This document shows, one piece after another, positions 27,237 to 35,615 of a DNA stretch of 64,000 nt. This stretch comes from Actinomadura parmotrematis (GTDB taxonomy: Bacteria > Actinomycetota > Actinomycetes > Streptosporangiales > Streptosporangiaceae). Positions within the stretch are counted from its first letter, which is position 1. Each line of letters opens with the position of its first letter. The notes under the pieces were generated by a model. It was not told where the DNA came from. It saw nothing but the letters and a program-made list of their open reading frames with translations, and ran no database searches. Both the position numbers and the translations under genes were made by a program. Location: positions 124,001 to 188,000 of the forward strand of contig NZ_JAIBOA010000011.1 in NCBI RefSeq assembly GCF_019458805.1, read 5' to 3'.

Positions 27237-28207
27237 GCGCGCGAACACCCCGCAACGCCCGCCAGCGCCTCGCCGCCCCGACCGCCGCCATGCTCCCGCG
27301 CATCGGCGATTCCTTGTCGTTCCTGTACGTCGACGTCGCCCGCATCGTCCAGGACGACACCGGCGTCAAGGCGATGTTCCAGATCGGCGACGACGTCCGC
27401 CGTGTCGCGCTGCCCACCGCCGCCCTGGGATGTCTGCTGCTCGGCCCCGGCGTCTCCATCACCACCCGCGCGCTGTCCACCTTCGCCCGCCACGGCACCA
27501 CCGTCGTCTGTACCGGCGCAGCCGGCGTGCGCTGCTATGCCGCCAACGTCCCCGACTCGCTCCCCACCCGCTGGCTCGAAACCCAGGTCCGCGCCTGGGC
27601 CGACGACACCACCAGAGCCGAGATCGCCCGCCGCATGTACCTGCAGCGCTTCGGCGACACCGCACCGGCGAACGCCACCGTCGCCCAGCTCCGCGGCCTG
27701 GAAGGCCACCGCATGAAGGCCCTCTACCGGACGCTGGCGCAGAGCAACGGCATCAAGCCCTTCAAACGCTCCTACGCCCCCGACGACTGGGACCAGCAGG
27801 ACCCCGTCAACCGAGCCCTCTCCTCGGCCAGCGCCTGTCTGTACGGCATCACCCACGCCGCCATCAGCACCATCGGCTGCTCACCGGGACTCGGCTTCGT
27901 CCACACCGGCACATCGCACTCCTTCGTCTACGACATCGCCGACCTGTACAAAGCCGAACTCACCATCCCCCTCGCCTTCTCCCTCCACGACGCAGCCGAC
28001 CCCGAAGGCCAAGCCCGCCGCTCCTTCCGCGACGGCCTACGCCTTTTCCGGCTCCTGCCACGCATCGTCGCCGACATCCAAACCCTCCTGGACCCCGACG
28101 ACGGCACCCGCCGAGAAGACGCCGAAGAGGCCAGCGAGGAACTCGTCGACCTCTGGGATCCCGACTTTGGCAACCTGGCCGGCGGCACCAACTACGGCGG
28201 GGAATAA
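27233..28207 (+). CDS. cas1e: Cas1e, CRISPR adaptation integrase
   Basis: A 324-residue integrase that, with Cas2, inserts new spacers at the leader end. Metal-binding residues match E. coli Cas1 in order and spacing: E157 (GLEGHR), H224 (FVHTG), D234 and D237 (YDIADLYKAEL). Intact catalytic residues imply adaptation competence. The acidic C-terminal tail is longer than in E. coli. ATG 27233 overlaps the cas6e stop; cas2e begins three bases after the stop. Confidence 0.96.
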   Translation: MSARTPRNARQRLAAPTAAMLPRIGDSLSFLYVDVARIVQDDTGVKAMFQIGDDVRRVALPTAALGCLLLGPGVSITTRALSTFARHGTTVVCTGAAGVRCYAANVPDSLPTRWLETQVRAWADDTTRAEIARRMYLQRFGDTAPANATVAQLRGLEGHRMKALYRTLAQSNGIKPFKRSYAPDDWDQQDPVNRALSSASACLYGITHAAISTIGCSPGLGFVHTGTSHSFVYDIADLYKAELTIPLAFSLHDAADPEGQARRSFRDGLRLFRLLPRIVADIQTLLDPDDGTRREDAEEASEELVDLWDPDFGNLAGGTNYGGE

Positions 28208-28210
28208 CCT

Positions 28211-28528
28211 ATGGCCACGATGACCGTCATCGCCACCACCGCCGTCTCCGACCACCTACGAGGCGCCCTCACCCGCTGGATGACCGAACCCATGCCCGGC
28301 CTCTACATCGGCACCCTCTCAGCCCGCGTGCGAACGGAACTCTGGTCAGCCGTAGCCGCATCAATAGGCGACGGCGCGGCCCTCCTGCTCCACCCCGACG
28401 CCAACGAACAAGGCTTCACCCTGCACACCGCCGGCGAACGCCGCAGAACCCCCATCGACTTCGACGGCCTCACCCTCATCGCCCTCAACCCAGCCGAACC
28501 AATCGACGACGAGACCGAACTCTTTTAA
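28211..28528 (+). CDS. cas2e: Cas2e
   Basis: A 105-residue I-E type Cas2 (CRISPR-associated endoribonuclease fold, structural core of the Cas1-Cas2 complex). It begins MTVIATTAVSDHLRGALTRW and contains P-G-L-Y-I-G-T-L-S-A-R-V-R and the C-terminal F-D-G-L-T-L segment, as in the family. Last gene of the operon. The leader-distal end of array 2 starts 54 bp downstream and is transcribed towards it. Confidence 0.94.
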   Translation: MATMTVIATTAVSDHLRGALTRWMTEPMPGLYIGTLSARVRTELWSAVAASIGDGAALLLHPDANEQGFTLHTAGERRRTPIDFDGLTLIALNPAEPIDDETELF

Positions 28529-28582
28529 CGGCGCTATCAAGCTAAATACCCCGGTCCGGCGAACTCGTCAGGTTCGATAGGC

Positions 28583-30746
28583 GGACCACCTCCGTCTGCG
28601 CGGAGAGAACGAACGAGGTGCCCTGTGTCTGGCGGCCGTCGCCGGACCATCTCCGCCTGCGCGGAGAGAACAGGCCCGCGACACCTGGACCCGGTCCGAC
28701 CTGCGGACCACCTCCGCCTGCGCGGAGAGAACTGGCCCTTCATCGATGCCGCGATCTCCAGCACCGGATCACCTCCGCCTGCGCGGAGAGAACTACTCCT
28801 GTGAGATGTGGGGGTCGTTCGACGTCGGACCACCTCCGCTCGCACGGAGAGAACTTCACGCGCGACGAGGGGATGGACCGCAAGACCGGACCACCTCCGC
28901 TCGCGCGGAGAGAACTTCACGCGCGACGAGGGGATGGACCGCAAGACCGGACCACCTCCGCTCGCGCGGAGAGAACCCCGGGGATGAACGGGGGCGGGGG
29001 CGTGGTCGCGGACCACCTCCGCTCGCGCGGAGAAAACAACCTGGTCATCCTCGGCGGCGGCGCGATCATCGGACCACCTCCGCTCGCGCGGAGAGAACCG
29101 CGATCCGCGCTCGGTAGCGCTCCACGCCCGCGGACCACCTCCGCTCGCGCGGAGAGAACCTCGGCATCGGCTCGTTCACCGGCCAGTACCAGGGACCACC
29201 TCCGCTCGCGCGGAGAGAACGTGTAGGTCTTCTCGTGGCGGCCCTTGCGGGTCGGACCACCTCCGCTCGCGCGGAGAGAACATCGGGGAGGTGGGCCGTT
29301 CGTGTCGAGCGGGCGGACCACCTCCGCTCGCGCGGAGAGAACGCGGGAGAAGTGCAGCGTTCCGGTGCCCGCCTCGGACCACCTCCGCTCGCGCGGAGAG
29401 AACGACTCGTGCAGCAGGCGGTAGACCAGGCGGAGCGGACCACCTCCGCTCGCGCGGAGAGAACCTCGCCGCGACCCTCGACAACTCCGACCGCCGCGGA
29501 CCACCTCCGCTCGCGCGGAGAGAACCAGGCCGACCTGTTCGGCGACATCCCGTACGGCGGACCACCTCCGCTCGCGCGGAAAGAACTCGCGGGCGCGGGG
29601 TCAGGAGTCCGGGCAGGGCGGACCACCTCCGCTCGCGCGGAGAGAACTTGTTGTACGCCCACGTGCCGATATGGGTTGGCGGACCACCTCCGCTCGCGCG
29701 GAGAGAACGGGTCGAGAGGTTCCATGAGCGTCTCGTCGAACGGACCACCTCCGCTCGCGCGGAGAGAACCGGTTGCCCCGGAGAGGGGACAGCAACAAAC
29801 CCGGACCACCTCCGCTCGCGCGGAGAGAACGCCCTCGGGCGGGCCGCCGCAGCGTCCCCGCCCGGACCACCTCCGCTCGCGCGGAGAGAACGATGGGGAA
29901 GCCCCGGCGCTACGGCGCCGGGGCGGACCACCTCCGCTCGCGCGGAGAGAACCTCAAGTCGCTGCTCTGGATGGCCATCGGCGCCGGACCACCTCCGCTC
30001 GCGCGGAGAGAACGCAGGTGAAGATCGGCCGGTCGGTGACGCGGACGGACCACCTCCGCTCGCGCGGAGAGAACCGCCCGCGCCGTCTCGGCCAGCGCCT
30101 TGGCGTCGGACCACCTCCGCTCGCGCGGAGAGAACGATCTAGAAGACGTGACCGATCACTATCACGGCGGACCACCTCCGCTCGCGCGGAGAGAACGGCA
30201 GGGACTCCACCGTCACCGGATGGACGGTCGGACCACCTCCGCTCGCGCGGAGAGAACAACTCGTCCATGTCGATCCCCGCCGGATCGTCCGGACCACCTC
30301 CGCTCGCGCGGAGAGAACGACGCCGAGTTGTTGACCGTCTCCGTCGCGGTCGGACCACCTCCGCTCGCGCGGAGAGAACCTACCGGCGAATGAGCGCAAG
30401 GTACACATCACCGGACCACCTCCGCTCGCGCGGAGAGAACCACTACTACCGCTGTGAGCCCATCGAATCCGGTGGACCACCTCCGCTCGCGCGGAGAGAA
30501 CGCCCGTACAGTGAGCCGCACATTCCAGGCGTACGGACCACCTCCGCTCGCGCGGAGAGAACTTCCTATGTGACTATGCGGCTCGGGCACACGCCGGACC
30601 ACCTCCGCTCGCGCGGAGAGAACCCTCGATCCTCACTCGGGAACCTCGCTGTAGACCGGACCACCTCCGCTCGCGCGGAGAGAACCCGGTGAGTATGGAA
30701 AGAATGCCCTTCCAATGCGGACCACCTCCGCTCGCGCGGAGAGAAC
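28583..30746 (-). CRISPR. CRISPR array 2 (type I-E), 36 repeats, 35 spacers
   Basis: 28-bp repeats with 61-bp period and leader at the right end, transcribed leftward. The 31 leader-side repeats contain CTCG (plus strand CCGCTCGCGCGG) where array 1 has CCTG. The four leader-distal repeats (28583, 28644, 28705, 28766) carry the array 1 form CCTG or TCTG, three of them with additional single changes. The repeat at 28827 is CTCG type with one substitution (GCACGG). Minor variants occur around 29010-29038 and 29560-29586. The spacer ending before 28888 is repeated exactly before 28949. The 1-bp departure from a strict 61-bp lattice means one spacer is 34 nt. Confidence 0.97.
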
Positions 30747-30800
30747 ACTTCGCGACCTGCACTTATAGGAGTGCGTTACCAATTTGAGACCATATTGGCG
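30747..30800 (-). promoter_or_regulatory. Leader and candidate promoter of CRISPR array 2
   Basis: Conserved with the array 1 leader for ~45 bp after the last repeat. On the minus strand GTCTCA (30785-30790), a 17-bp spacer and TATAAG (30762-30767) give a plausible promoter. The same layout occurs at array 1, which supports it. Confidence 0.6.
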
Positions 30801-30884
30801 GGCGGCGTGTTCTGGTCGTGTCGCCACTTTAGATCGTTGAGAGGCAGATAGAGACCAGTCGCTGACCATGGGAGGTCAGGGGCT

Positions 30885-31070
30885 GTGGACTGGCCGACCT
30901 TGGCACTGGAAGCAGCCGGCCTCGACGTCAAGATCGTCTCCGATCAGTTCGGTCGCTCGACGACGACCATCACGCGCGACCTGTACGCGCACGTTCGCAA
31001 GGTCGACCAGGGCAACGTCGCGGAACGGATCATCGCCCTTCTCGAAGGAGCGGACGGAAGGGCCGAAGGA
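30885..31070 (+). pseudogene. Tyrosine integrase C-terminal remnant
   Basis: The frame from 30885 reads LALEAAGLDVKIVSDQFGRSTTTITRDLYAHVRK and then a helix AERIIALLEG. This matches the end of phage-type tyrosine recombinases (A-G-x-D-x-K-x-V-S-D-x-L-G-H-S-x-x-x-I-T-x-D-x-Y, with the catalytic Tyr). The helix-positioning H/W of the box is R here (FGRS). Everything upstream, including the catalytic R-K-H-x-x-R region, is missing, replaced by the array 2 leader. Its position next to the right att repeat supports the integrative origin of the island. Confidence 0.7.
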
Positions 31071-31229
31071 GCCTGGCGCTTCGCAAGAGCATCGTTCGCT
31101 GGACCGGTTCGGGGACGGGGAAGATCGCATGGCGGTGTCCGGGGTTCGGTATGCACTGCCTGCCGAAGACGTGATCAGTCCTTCAGGGGAGGGGTGCGAG
31201 AGGTCATCTCGGACGCGATCACGGCGAGG

Positions 31230-31249
31230 TGTTCCCATATTGTTCCCAT
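31230..31249. promoter_or_regulatory. Paired TGTTCCCAT elements at the right att
   Basis: TGTTCCCAT at 31230-31238 and 31241-31249, within the 148 bp inside the right att repeat that is also found, in diverged form, at 16875-17013. Candidate recombinase arm sites. Confidence 0.4.
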
Positions 31250-31314
31250 CGCGGTGTCCAGGTGGGGTCCTGGCGTCGTGGGGAGAGGTGGGGGAGGGGG
31301 TGAAAGCCCTGGTA

Positions 31315-31377
31315 GCGGAGGCGAGCGGGAATCGAACCCGCCGTCCCGAGGTGCTCGGGACCATCGGTTTTGAAGAC
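31315..31377 (-). repeat. Right att repeat (within tRNA-Sec)
   Basis: Identical over 63 bp to 17014-17076. It covers the 3' two-thirds of the intact tRNA-Sec gene. With the left copy it defines the ends of the island. Confidence 0.8.
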
Positions 31378-31408
31378 CGGGAGGGCCACCAGGCACCCTG
31401 TCGCCTCC
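31316..31408 (-). tRNA. selC: tRNA-Sec (UCA anticodon)
   Basis: 93 nt on the minus strand. 8-bp acceptor stem GGAGGCGA / TCGCCTCC with discriminator G, anticodon loop CTTCAAA (anticodon TCA, reads UGA), long variable arm GTCCCGAG-CAC-CTCGGGAC, and T arm GCGGG-TTCGATT-CCCGC. The long acceptor and variable arm are hallmarks of selenocysteine tRNA. CCA is not encoded (CTA follows the discriminator). Its presence implies a selenocysteine system (SelA, SelB, SelD and a UGA-containing selenoprotein) elsewhere in the genome. Confidence 0.93.
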
Positions 31409-31494
31409 GGGGCGGACGATACACGTCTCGGGTGTGAGACGGAGGCGGTGCGGCGGGGGCCGGGCGGCGGTGGTGCGGGTGCCATTCTGGGCGG

Positions 31495-32661
31495 GTGAGC
31501 ACCGTCATCAGGAACATCGGGGAACTGGTCACCAACGAGCCCGGCTTCGGGGAGGGCGTGCTCGGGGTGCGGCGGGACGCCGCGCTGGTGATCGACGGCG
31601 GCGCGGTCGTCTGGGCCGGGGACGCCGCGGCCGCGCCGGACGCCGACGAGGTCTACGACGCGGGGGGCCGGGCCGTGCTGCCCGGGTTCGTGGACTCGCA
31701 CGCGCACCTGGTGTTCGCGGGGGAGCGGGCCGAGGAGTTCGCCGCGCGGATGAGCGGCGAGCCCTACGCCGCCGGCGGCATCCGCACGACCGTCGCGCGG
31801 ACGCGGGCGGCGGGCGACGACGAGCTGCGCGCGAACGTGCGGCGGCTCGTCGCGGAGATGGTGCGGCAGGGGACGACCACCGTCGAGTGCAAGTCCGGCT
31901 ACGGGCTCACCGTGGACGACGAGGAGCGCGCCGTCCGGATCGCGTCGGAGGAGGCCGACGAGGTCACCTTCCTCGGCGCGCACGTCGTGCCCGCCGAGTA
32001 CGCGGACCGGCCGGGGGAGTACGTGCGGCTCGTCTCGACCGACATGCTGGCCAGGTGCGCGCCCTACGCGACGTGGATCGACGTGTTCTGCGAGCGCGGC
32101 GCGTTCGACGCCGACCAGGCCCGCGAGGTGCTGGAGGCCGGGGTCCGGGCCGGGCTGACGCCGCGCGTGCATGCGAACCAGCTCGGCGAAGGCCCCGGGG
32201 TGCGGCTCGCGGTGGAGCTCGGCGCCGCGTCCGCCGACCACTGCACCTTCCTGAGCGACGCCGACGTGGACGCGCTCGCCGGATCGGAGACGGTCGCGAC
32301 GCTGCTGCCCGGCGTGGAGTTCTCCACCCGGCAGCCCTACCCGGACGCGCGGCGGCTGCTGGACGCGGGTGCCGCCGTCGCGCTCGCCAGCGACTGCAAC
32401 CCCGGCTCCTGCTACACCTCCAGCATGGCGTTCTGCATCGCGGTGGCCGTCCGGGACATGCGGATGACGCCCGCCGAGGCGGTGTGGGCGGCGACGGCGG
32501 GCGGCGCCCGCGCGCTCCGGCGGACCGACGTCGGGCGGCTCGGCGCGGGGGCCCGCGCGGACGTGCTGGTGCTGGACGCGCCCTCGCACGTGCACCTCGC
32601 CTACCGGCCCGGCGTGCCGCAGGTGGCGGCCGTGTGGAAGGCGGGGAAAAGGGAAGTGTGA
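31495..32661 (+). CDS. hutI: Imidazolonepropionase
   Basis: A 388-residue amidohydrolase of histidine degradation that opens imidazolone-5-propionate to N-formimidoyl-L-glutamate. Zinc-binding and family motifs: LPGFVDSHAHLVFAG, the E-C-K-S-G-Y-G-L segment, RVHANQLG, SADHCTFL and ASDCNPGSCYTSSM. GTG 31495 starts the protein; upstream is only 86 bp before the 5' end of tRNA-Sec. Other hut genes are not in the window. The downstream ferritin-like gene starts 52 bp after the stop on the same strand and may be cotranscribed. Confidence 0.95.
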   Translation: MSTVIRNIGELVTNEPGFGEGVLGVRRDAALVIDGGAVVWAGDAAAAPDADEVYDAGGRAVLPGFVDSHAHLVFAGERAEEFAARMSGEPYAAGGIRTTVARTRAAGDDELRANVRRLVAEMVRQGTTTVECKSGYGLTVDDEERAVRIASEEADEVTFLGAHVVPAEYADRPGEYVRLVSTDMLARCAPYATWIDVFCERGAFDADQAREVLEAGVRAGLTPRVHANQLGEGPGVRLAVELGAASADHCTFLSDADVDALAGSETVATLLPGVEFSTRQPYPDARRLLDAGAAVALASDCNPGSCYTSSMAFCIAVAVRDMRMTPAEAVWAATAGGARALRRTDVGRLGAGARADVLVLDAPSHVHLAYRPGVPQVAAVWKAGKREV

Positions 32662-32713
32662 ACGTCGGCAGACCCGGGCACCGGACTCCTGCACAGCCGA
32701 GGGAGAGGCAGAC

Positions 32714-33268
32714 ATGGCCGAATTTCTTACCGATATCGAGACGATCCGGGCGCGCGCCCGCCAGGAGATCGACAAGGGGCCGATCACCGAGGCGTACGGC
32801 GCGGACCTGGAGCGGGTGATCCAGGTCTGCAACGAGGCGCTGGCGACCGAGCTGGTCTGCGTGCTGCGCTACAAGCGGCACTACTACACCGCGACGGGCA
32901 TCCACTCCGAGGCCGTCGCGGCCGAGTTCCTGGAGCACGCCGGCGAGGAGCAGGAGCACGCCGACAAGCTGGCGACGCGCATCGCCCAGCTCGGCGGCGA
33001 ACCCGACTTCGACCCCGACACGCTGACGACCCGCTCGCACGCGCAGTACCACGCGGGCACCGACCTGGTGGAGATGATCAAGGAGGACCTGATCGCCGAG
33101 CGCATCGCGATCGCCTCCTACACCGAGATCGTCCAGTGGCTCGGCGACAAGGACCCGACGACCAAGCGCGTCTTCGAGGACCTCCTCGCCCAGGAGGAGG
33201 AGCACGCCGACGACCTCCGCGGCCTCCTGGAGCGCCTCCCCAAGGACCTCGCCGCCCAGGAGCGGTAG
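32714..33268 (+). CDS. Ferritin-like / bacterioferritin-type protein
   Basis: A 184-residue four-helix-bundle protein with diiron-site signatures: NEALATELVCVLRYKRHY in helix 1, EHAGEEQEHADKLATRI (E..E-H) in helix 2, KEDLIAERIAIASYTEIV in helix 3 and AQEEEHADDL in helix 4. It resembles the bacterioferritin/Dps-like proteins common in actinomycetes; a role in iron storage or peroxide protection is likely. No methionine for haem binding can be assigned with confidence. ATG 32714 is preceded by a GGGAGAGG. Convergent with the flavin reductase gene. Confidence 0.82.
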   Translation: MAEFLTDIETIRARARQEIDKGPITEAYGADLERVIQVCNEALATELVCVLRYKRHYYTATGIHSEAVAAEFLEHAGEEQEHADKLATRIAQLGGEPDFDPDTLTTRSHAQYHAGTDLVEMIKEDLIAERIAIASYTEIVQWLGDKDPTTKRVFEDLLAQEEEHADDLRGLLERLPKDLAAQER

Positions 33269-33401
33269 GGCGGCCCAGGACGGGGGGCCGACCTCCGGCT
33301 CCGCCCGGCCGAGCCGGATCCCGAACGGCGGCGTCGCGGTCCCGGTGCGCGATACCGATCTTGGTGTAGCGCGGCTCCCCGTCCAGCAGGCGCAAGGCCG
33401 C

Positions 33402-33887
33402 TCACGCCGTCCCGAGATAGCGGCGGTTCACCCTGATCAGGGGGTCGCGGGCGCGGGCGATGTAGTCGGCGGCCTCGACCTCGGCGACGAAGAGGGTGTG
33501 GTGGCCGGCCTCGATGCGCTGCCGGGTGCGGCACTCCAGCGCGGCGAGGCCGGTGTCGGGGACCAGGGCGTCCGAGCGCGGGCCGCGGTGGTGCGGCTCG
33601 GACGCCAGGAGCAGCCGCGCGGACGGGCGGCCCTCGGCGGCGAAGCGGCCCGCCAGGGCCTTCTGCCCGGCGCTGAGGACGGTCGCCGCCCACCGGTCCT
33701 GCCGCGACAGCACCTCGCTCAGGTACGACGAGGTCGCGACGCCCGCCAGCACGAGCGGCGGGTCCAGCGACACCGACATGAACGAGGTGACGGTCGTGCC
33801 GAGGTCGTCGCGGCCGTCGCGGACGGTCAGCACCACGACGCCCGTCGCGAACCCGGCGACGGCGTCGGTGAAGTCGGCGCCGGTCAG
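33402..33887 (-). CDS. Flavin reductase family protein, probable CTG start
   Basis: A ~161-residue flavin reductase-like (FMN-binding split-barrel) domain: F-T-D-A-V-A-G-F-A-T-G-V-V-V-L-T-V near the N-terminus, then TTVTSFMSVSLDPPLVL, and the C-terminal HHTLFVAEVEA. These supply reduced FMN to two-component monooxygenases or reduce flavin generally. No ATG, GTG or TTG occurs near the conserved N-terminus; the nearest is more than 60 codons upstream in low-complexity sequence. A CTG at 33887 overlaps the sppA TGA (CTGA) and has GGGAG five bases upstream. It gives a normal family length, so a CTG start coupled to sppA is proposed. Confidence 0.78.
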   Translation of the reverse strand: MTGADFTDAVAGFATGVVVLTVRDGRDDLGTTVTSFMSVSLDPPLVLAGVATSSYLSEVLSRQDRWAATVLSAGQKALAGRFAAEGRPSARLLLASEPHHRGPRSDALVPDTGLAALECRTRQRIEAGHHTLFVAEVEAADYIARARDPLIRVNRRYLGTA

Positions 33888-35587
33888 CGGATCTCCCAGG
33901 TCCCGGGCAGCGTCAGCGGACCGGCGGCGGGCAGGCCGAGGCGGGCGGCGACGCCGCCGAGCGAGCCCCAGCCGTCGAAGCGCGCCGCCGCGGCGGTGCG
34001 GTCCTCGCTGGAGTCGGGCGGGCGGAGCCGGTCGAGCGGCGAGGAGTGCGGGAACGAGCGGACGGGCGCGTCCGCGGGCAGCCCCGCCCGCTTGCGGGCG
34101 AGATCGAGGGCGGTGTCCAGGCCGCCGAGCTCGTCCACCAGGCCGTTGTCCCTGGCGTCGGCGCCGGTCCAGACGCGGCCCCGGGCCAGGTCGTGGACGC
34201 GCTCGCGGGTCAGCCCGCGCCCCTCGGCGACCTTGGCGGTGAACTGGTCGTAGACGGCGTCCAGGGACGCGTCGATGCGCTCCCACTCGGACTCGGTGAA
34301 GTCCTCGGTGACGGAGAACATGCGGGCGTGCCGGCCGTCGGCGACGTGCCCGAGGCCGACGCCGAGCCGGTCCAGGAGGCCGGTCACCACGGGCTTGCCG
34401 ATGACGACGCCGATCGACCCGGTGATCGTGCCGGGCTGCGCGACGATCGTGTCCGCGCCCATCGCGACGTAGTAGCCGCCGGACGCCGCGACGTTGCCCA
34501 TCGATACGATCACGGGCTTGCCGGCCTCGCGGGCGAGGGCGACCTCCCGCCAGATCGCGTCGGAGGCGACGGCGGATCCGCCGGGGCTGCTCACCCGGAA
34601 CACGATCGCCTTCACCCGCTCGTCGCGGACGGCCGCGCGGAACGCCGCGCCGATCGTGTCGGAGCCCATCGCGGGGCCCTGCGACGGCAGCGGGCCGCCG
34701 CGGCCGCTGCGGCCGAGGCGGATCGCGCCGAGCCCGGTGATCAGGGCGACGCCGTCGTGCTTGCCGGGGGTCGGGAGCCGCTTCGCGAGCCCGGTCGCGC
34801 GGGCGTAGCGGGTGACGAACCGCAGCTGCGCCTCGGCGCCGAACCGCTCGCGCAGGTCGGCGTACACCTGGTCGCGGTAGCCGAGCCGGTCGACCAGGCC
34901 CTCGTCCAGGGCCTCGCCGGCCAGCAGCGGGCCGCGGTCGGTGAGGTCGCGGACCTTGTCCTCGGGCAGGCCGCGGGCGGCGGCGATGCCGGCGGTGAGC
35001 TGCTCGCCGAGCGAGTCGACGAGGCGCTGCGACGACTCCAGGTGCTCGGGCGTGTAGCCGGTCTCCATGAACGTGTTCGCCATGGTCTTGTACTCGTGCC
35101 GCTTGGCGAAGCGCGGCTGCACGCCGGCCTTCTCCAGGGCGCCGGCGAGGAACGGCTCCTCCAGCGCGACGCCGGTGAGGCCCACCTCGCCGGACGGCTG
35201 CAGCCAGACCGTGTCGAAGGCGGTGGCCAGGTAGTAGGGGACCGAGCCGCGGCCGCCCTCGCCGAAGGTCTCCGCCCAGGCGACGGTGTGCTTGCCGGCG
35301 GCGCGGACGGCGGTGACGGCCTCGCGCAGCTCCTGCGCCAGGGCGAGCGGCACCCCGCCGGCGATCTTGACGACGAGGGCGCGCACCCGGGCGTCCGAGC
35401 GGGCCCGCCGCAGGCCGTCCAGGACGTCGCGCAGGTGGGTGCGGCGCAGGGACAGCAGCGCCGACACCGGGTCGGCGGGCGGGGCCTCCGCGAGCCCGTC
35501 GGCGAGGTCGAGTTCCAGGATCAGCGGCGCGGCGCGGCGCCCGCGCGCCTGCTTGATGACGTTGACGACGGAGCCAGGATCCACCAT
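33884..35587 (-). CDS. sppA: Signal peptide peptidase SppA, 67K type
   Basis: A 567-residue serine protease of the S49 family with tandem domains, degrading cleaved signal peptides. The general base is K167 (KRHEYKTMAN) in the N-terminal domain and the nucleophile S369 (NVAASGGYYVAMG) in the C-terminal domain, the two-domain arrangement of E. coli SppA. Supporting motifs are FRVSSPGGSAVASD and TGSIGVV. Unlike E. coli SppA, no N-terminal membrane anchor is evident, so it may be peripheral or cytoplasmic. The start is ATG 35587. Its stop overlaps the proposed start of the flavin reductase gene. Confidence 0.92.
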   Translation of the reverse strand: MVDPGSVVNVIKQARGRRAAPLILELDLADGLAEAPPADPVSALLSLRRTHLRDVLDGLRRARSDARVRALVVKIAGGVPLALAQELREAVTAVRAAGKHTVAWAETFGEGGRGSVPYYLATAFDTVWLQPSGEVGLTGVALEEPFLAGALEKAGVQPRFAKRHEYKTMANTFMETGYTPEHLESSQRLVDSLGEQLTAGIAAARGLPEDKVRDLTDRGPLLAGEALDEGLVDRLGYRDQVYADLRERFGAEAQLRFVTRYARATGLAKRLPTPGKHDGVALITGLGAIRLGRSGRGGPLPSQGPAMGSDTIGAAFRAAVRDERVKAIVFRVSSPGGSAVASDAIWREVALAREAGKPVIVSMGNVAASGGYYVAMGADTIVAQPGTITGSIGVVIGKPVVTGLLDRLGVGLGHVADGRHARMFSVTEDFTESEWERIDASLDAVYDQFTAKVAEGRGLTRERVHDLARGRVWTGADARDNGLVDELGGLDTALDLARKRAGLPADAPVRSFPHSSPLDRLRPPDSSEDRTAAAARFDGWGSLGGVAARLGLPAAGPLTLPGTWEIR

Positions 35588-35615
35588 GGACCCAGCCTAT
35601 GCGCTGCCTTGACGA

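Larger units (their letters stand above)
17014..31377. mobile_element. Putative integrative island in tRNA-Sec carrying type I-E CRISPR-Cas
   Basis: A 14.4-kb segment bounded by a perfect 63-bp direct repeat of the 3' part of tRNA-Sec, the classical footprint of tyrosine-recombinase integration. An integrase C-terminal remnant lies just inside the right repeat, and TGTTCCCAT direct repeats (possible arm sites) occur near both ends. The cargo visible is the CRISPR-Cas locus and nothing else; no complete integrase, excisionase, replication or transfer genes remain, so the island is now probably immobile. Confidence 0.65.

Noticed and set aside
28618..30748. Open frames across CRISPR array 2 with repeated TTSARAERT- or GSLRASGGGP-like peptides
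   Set aside because: Same artefact as in array 1.
31079..31373. Continuation of the integrase remnant frame into the right att repeat
   Set aside because: After ~31070 the translation is low-complexity and overlaps the tRNA-Sec gene, so it is readthrough in a GC-rich frame.
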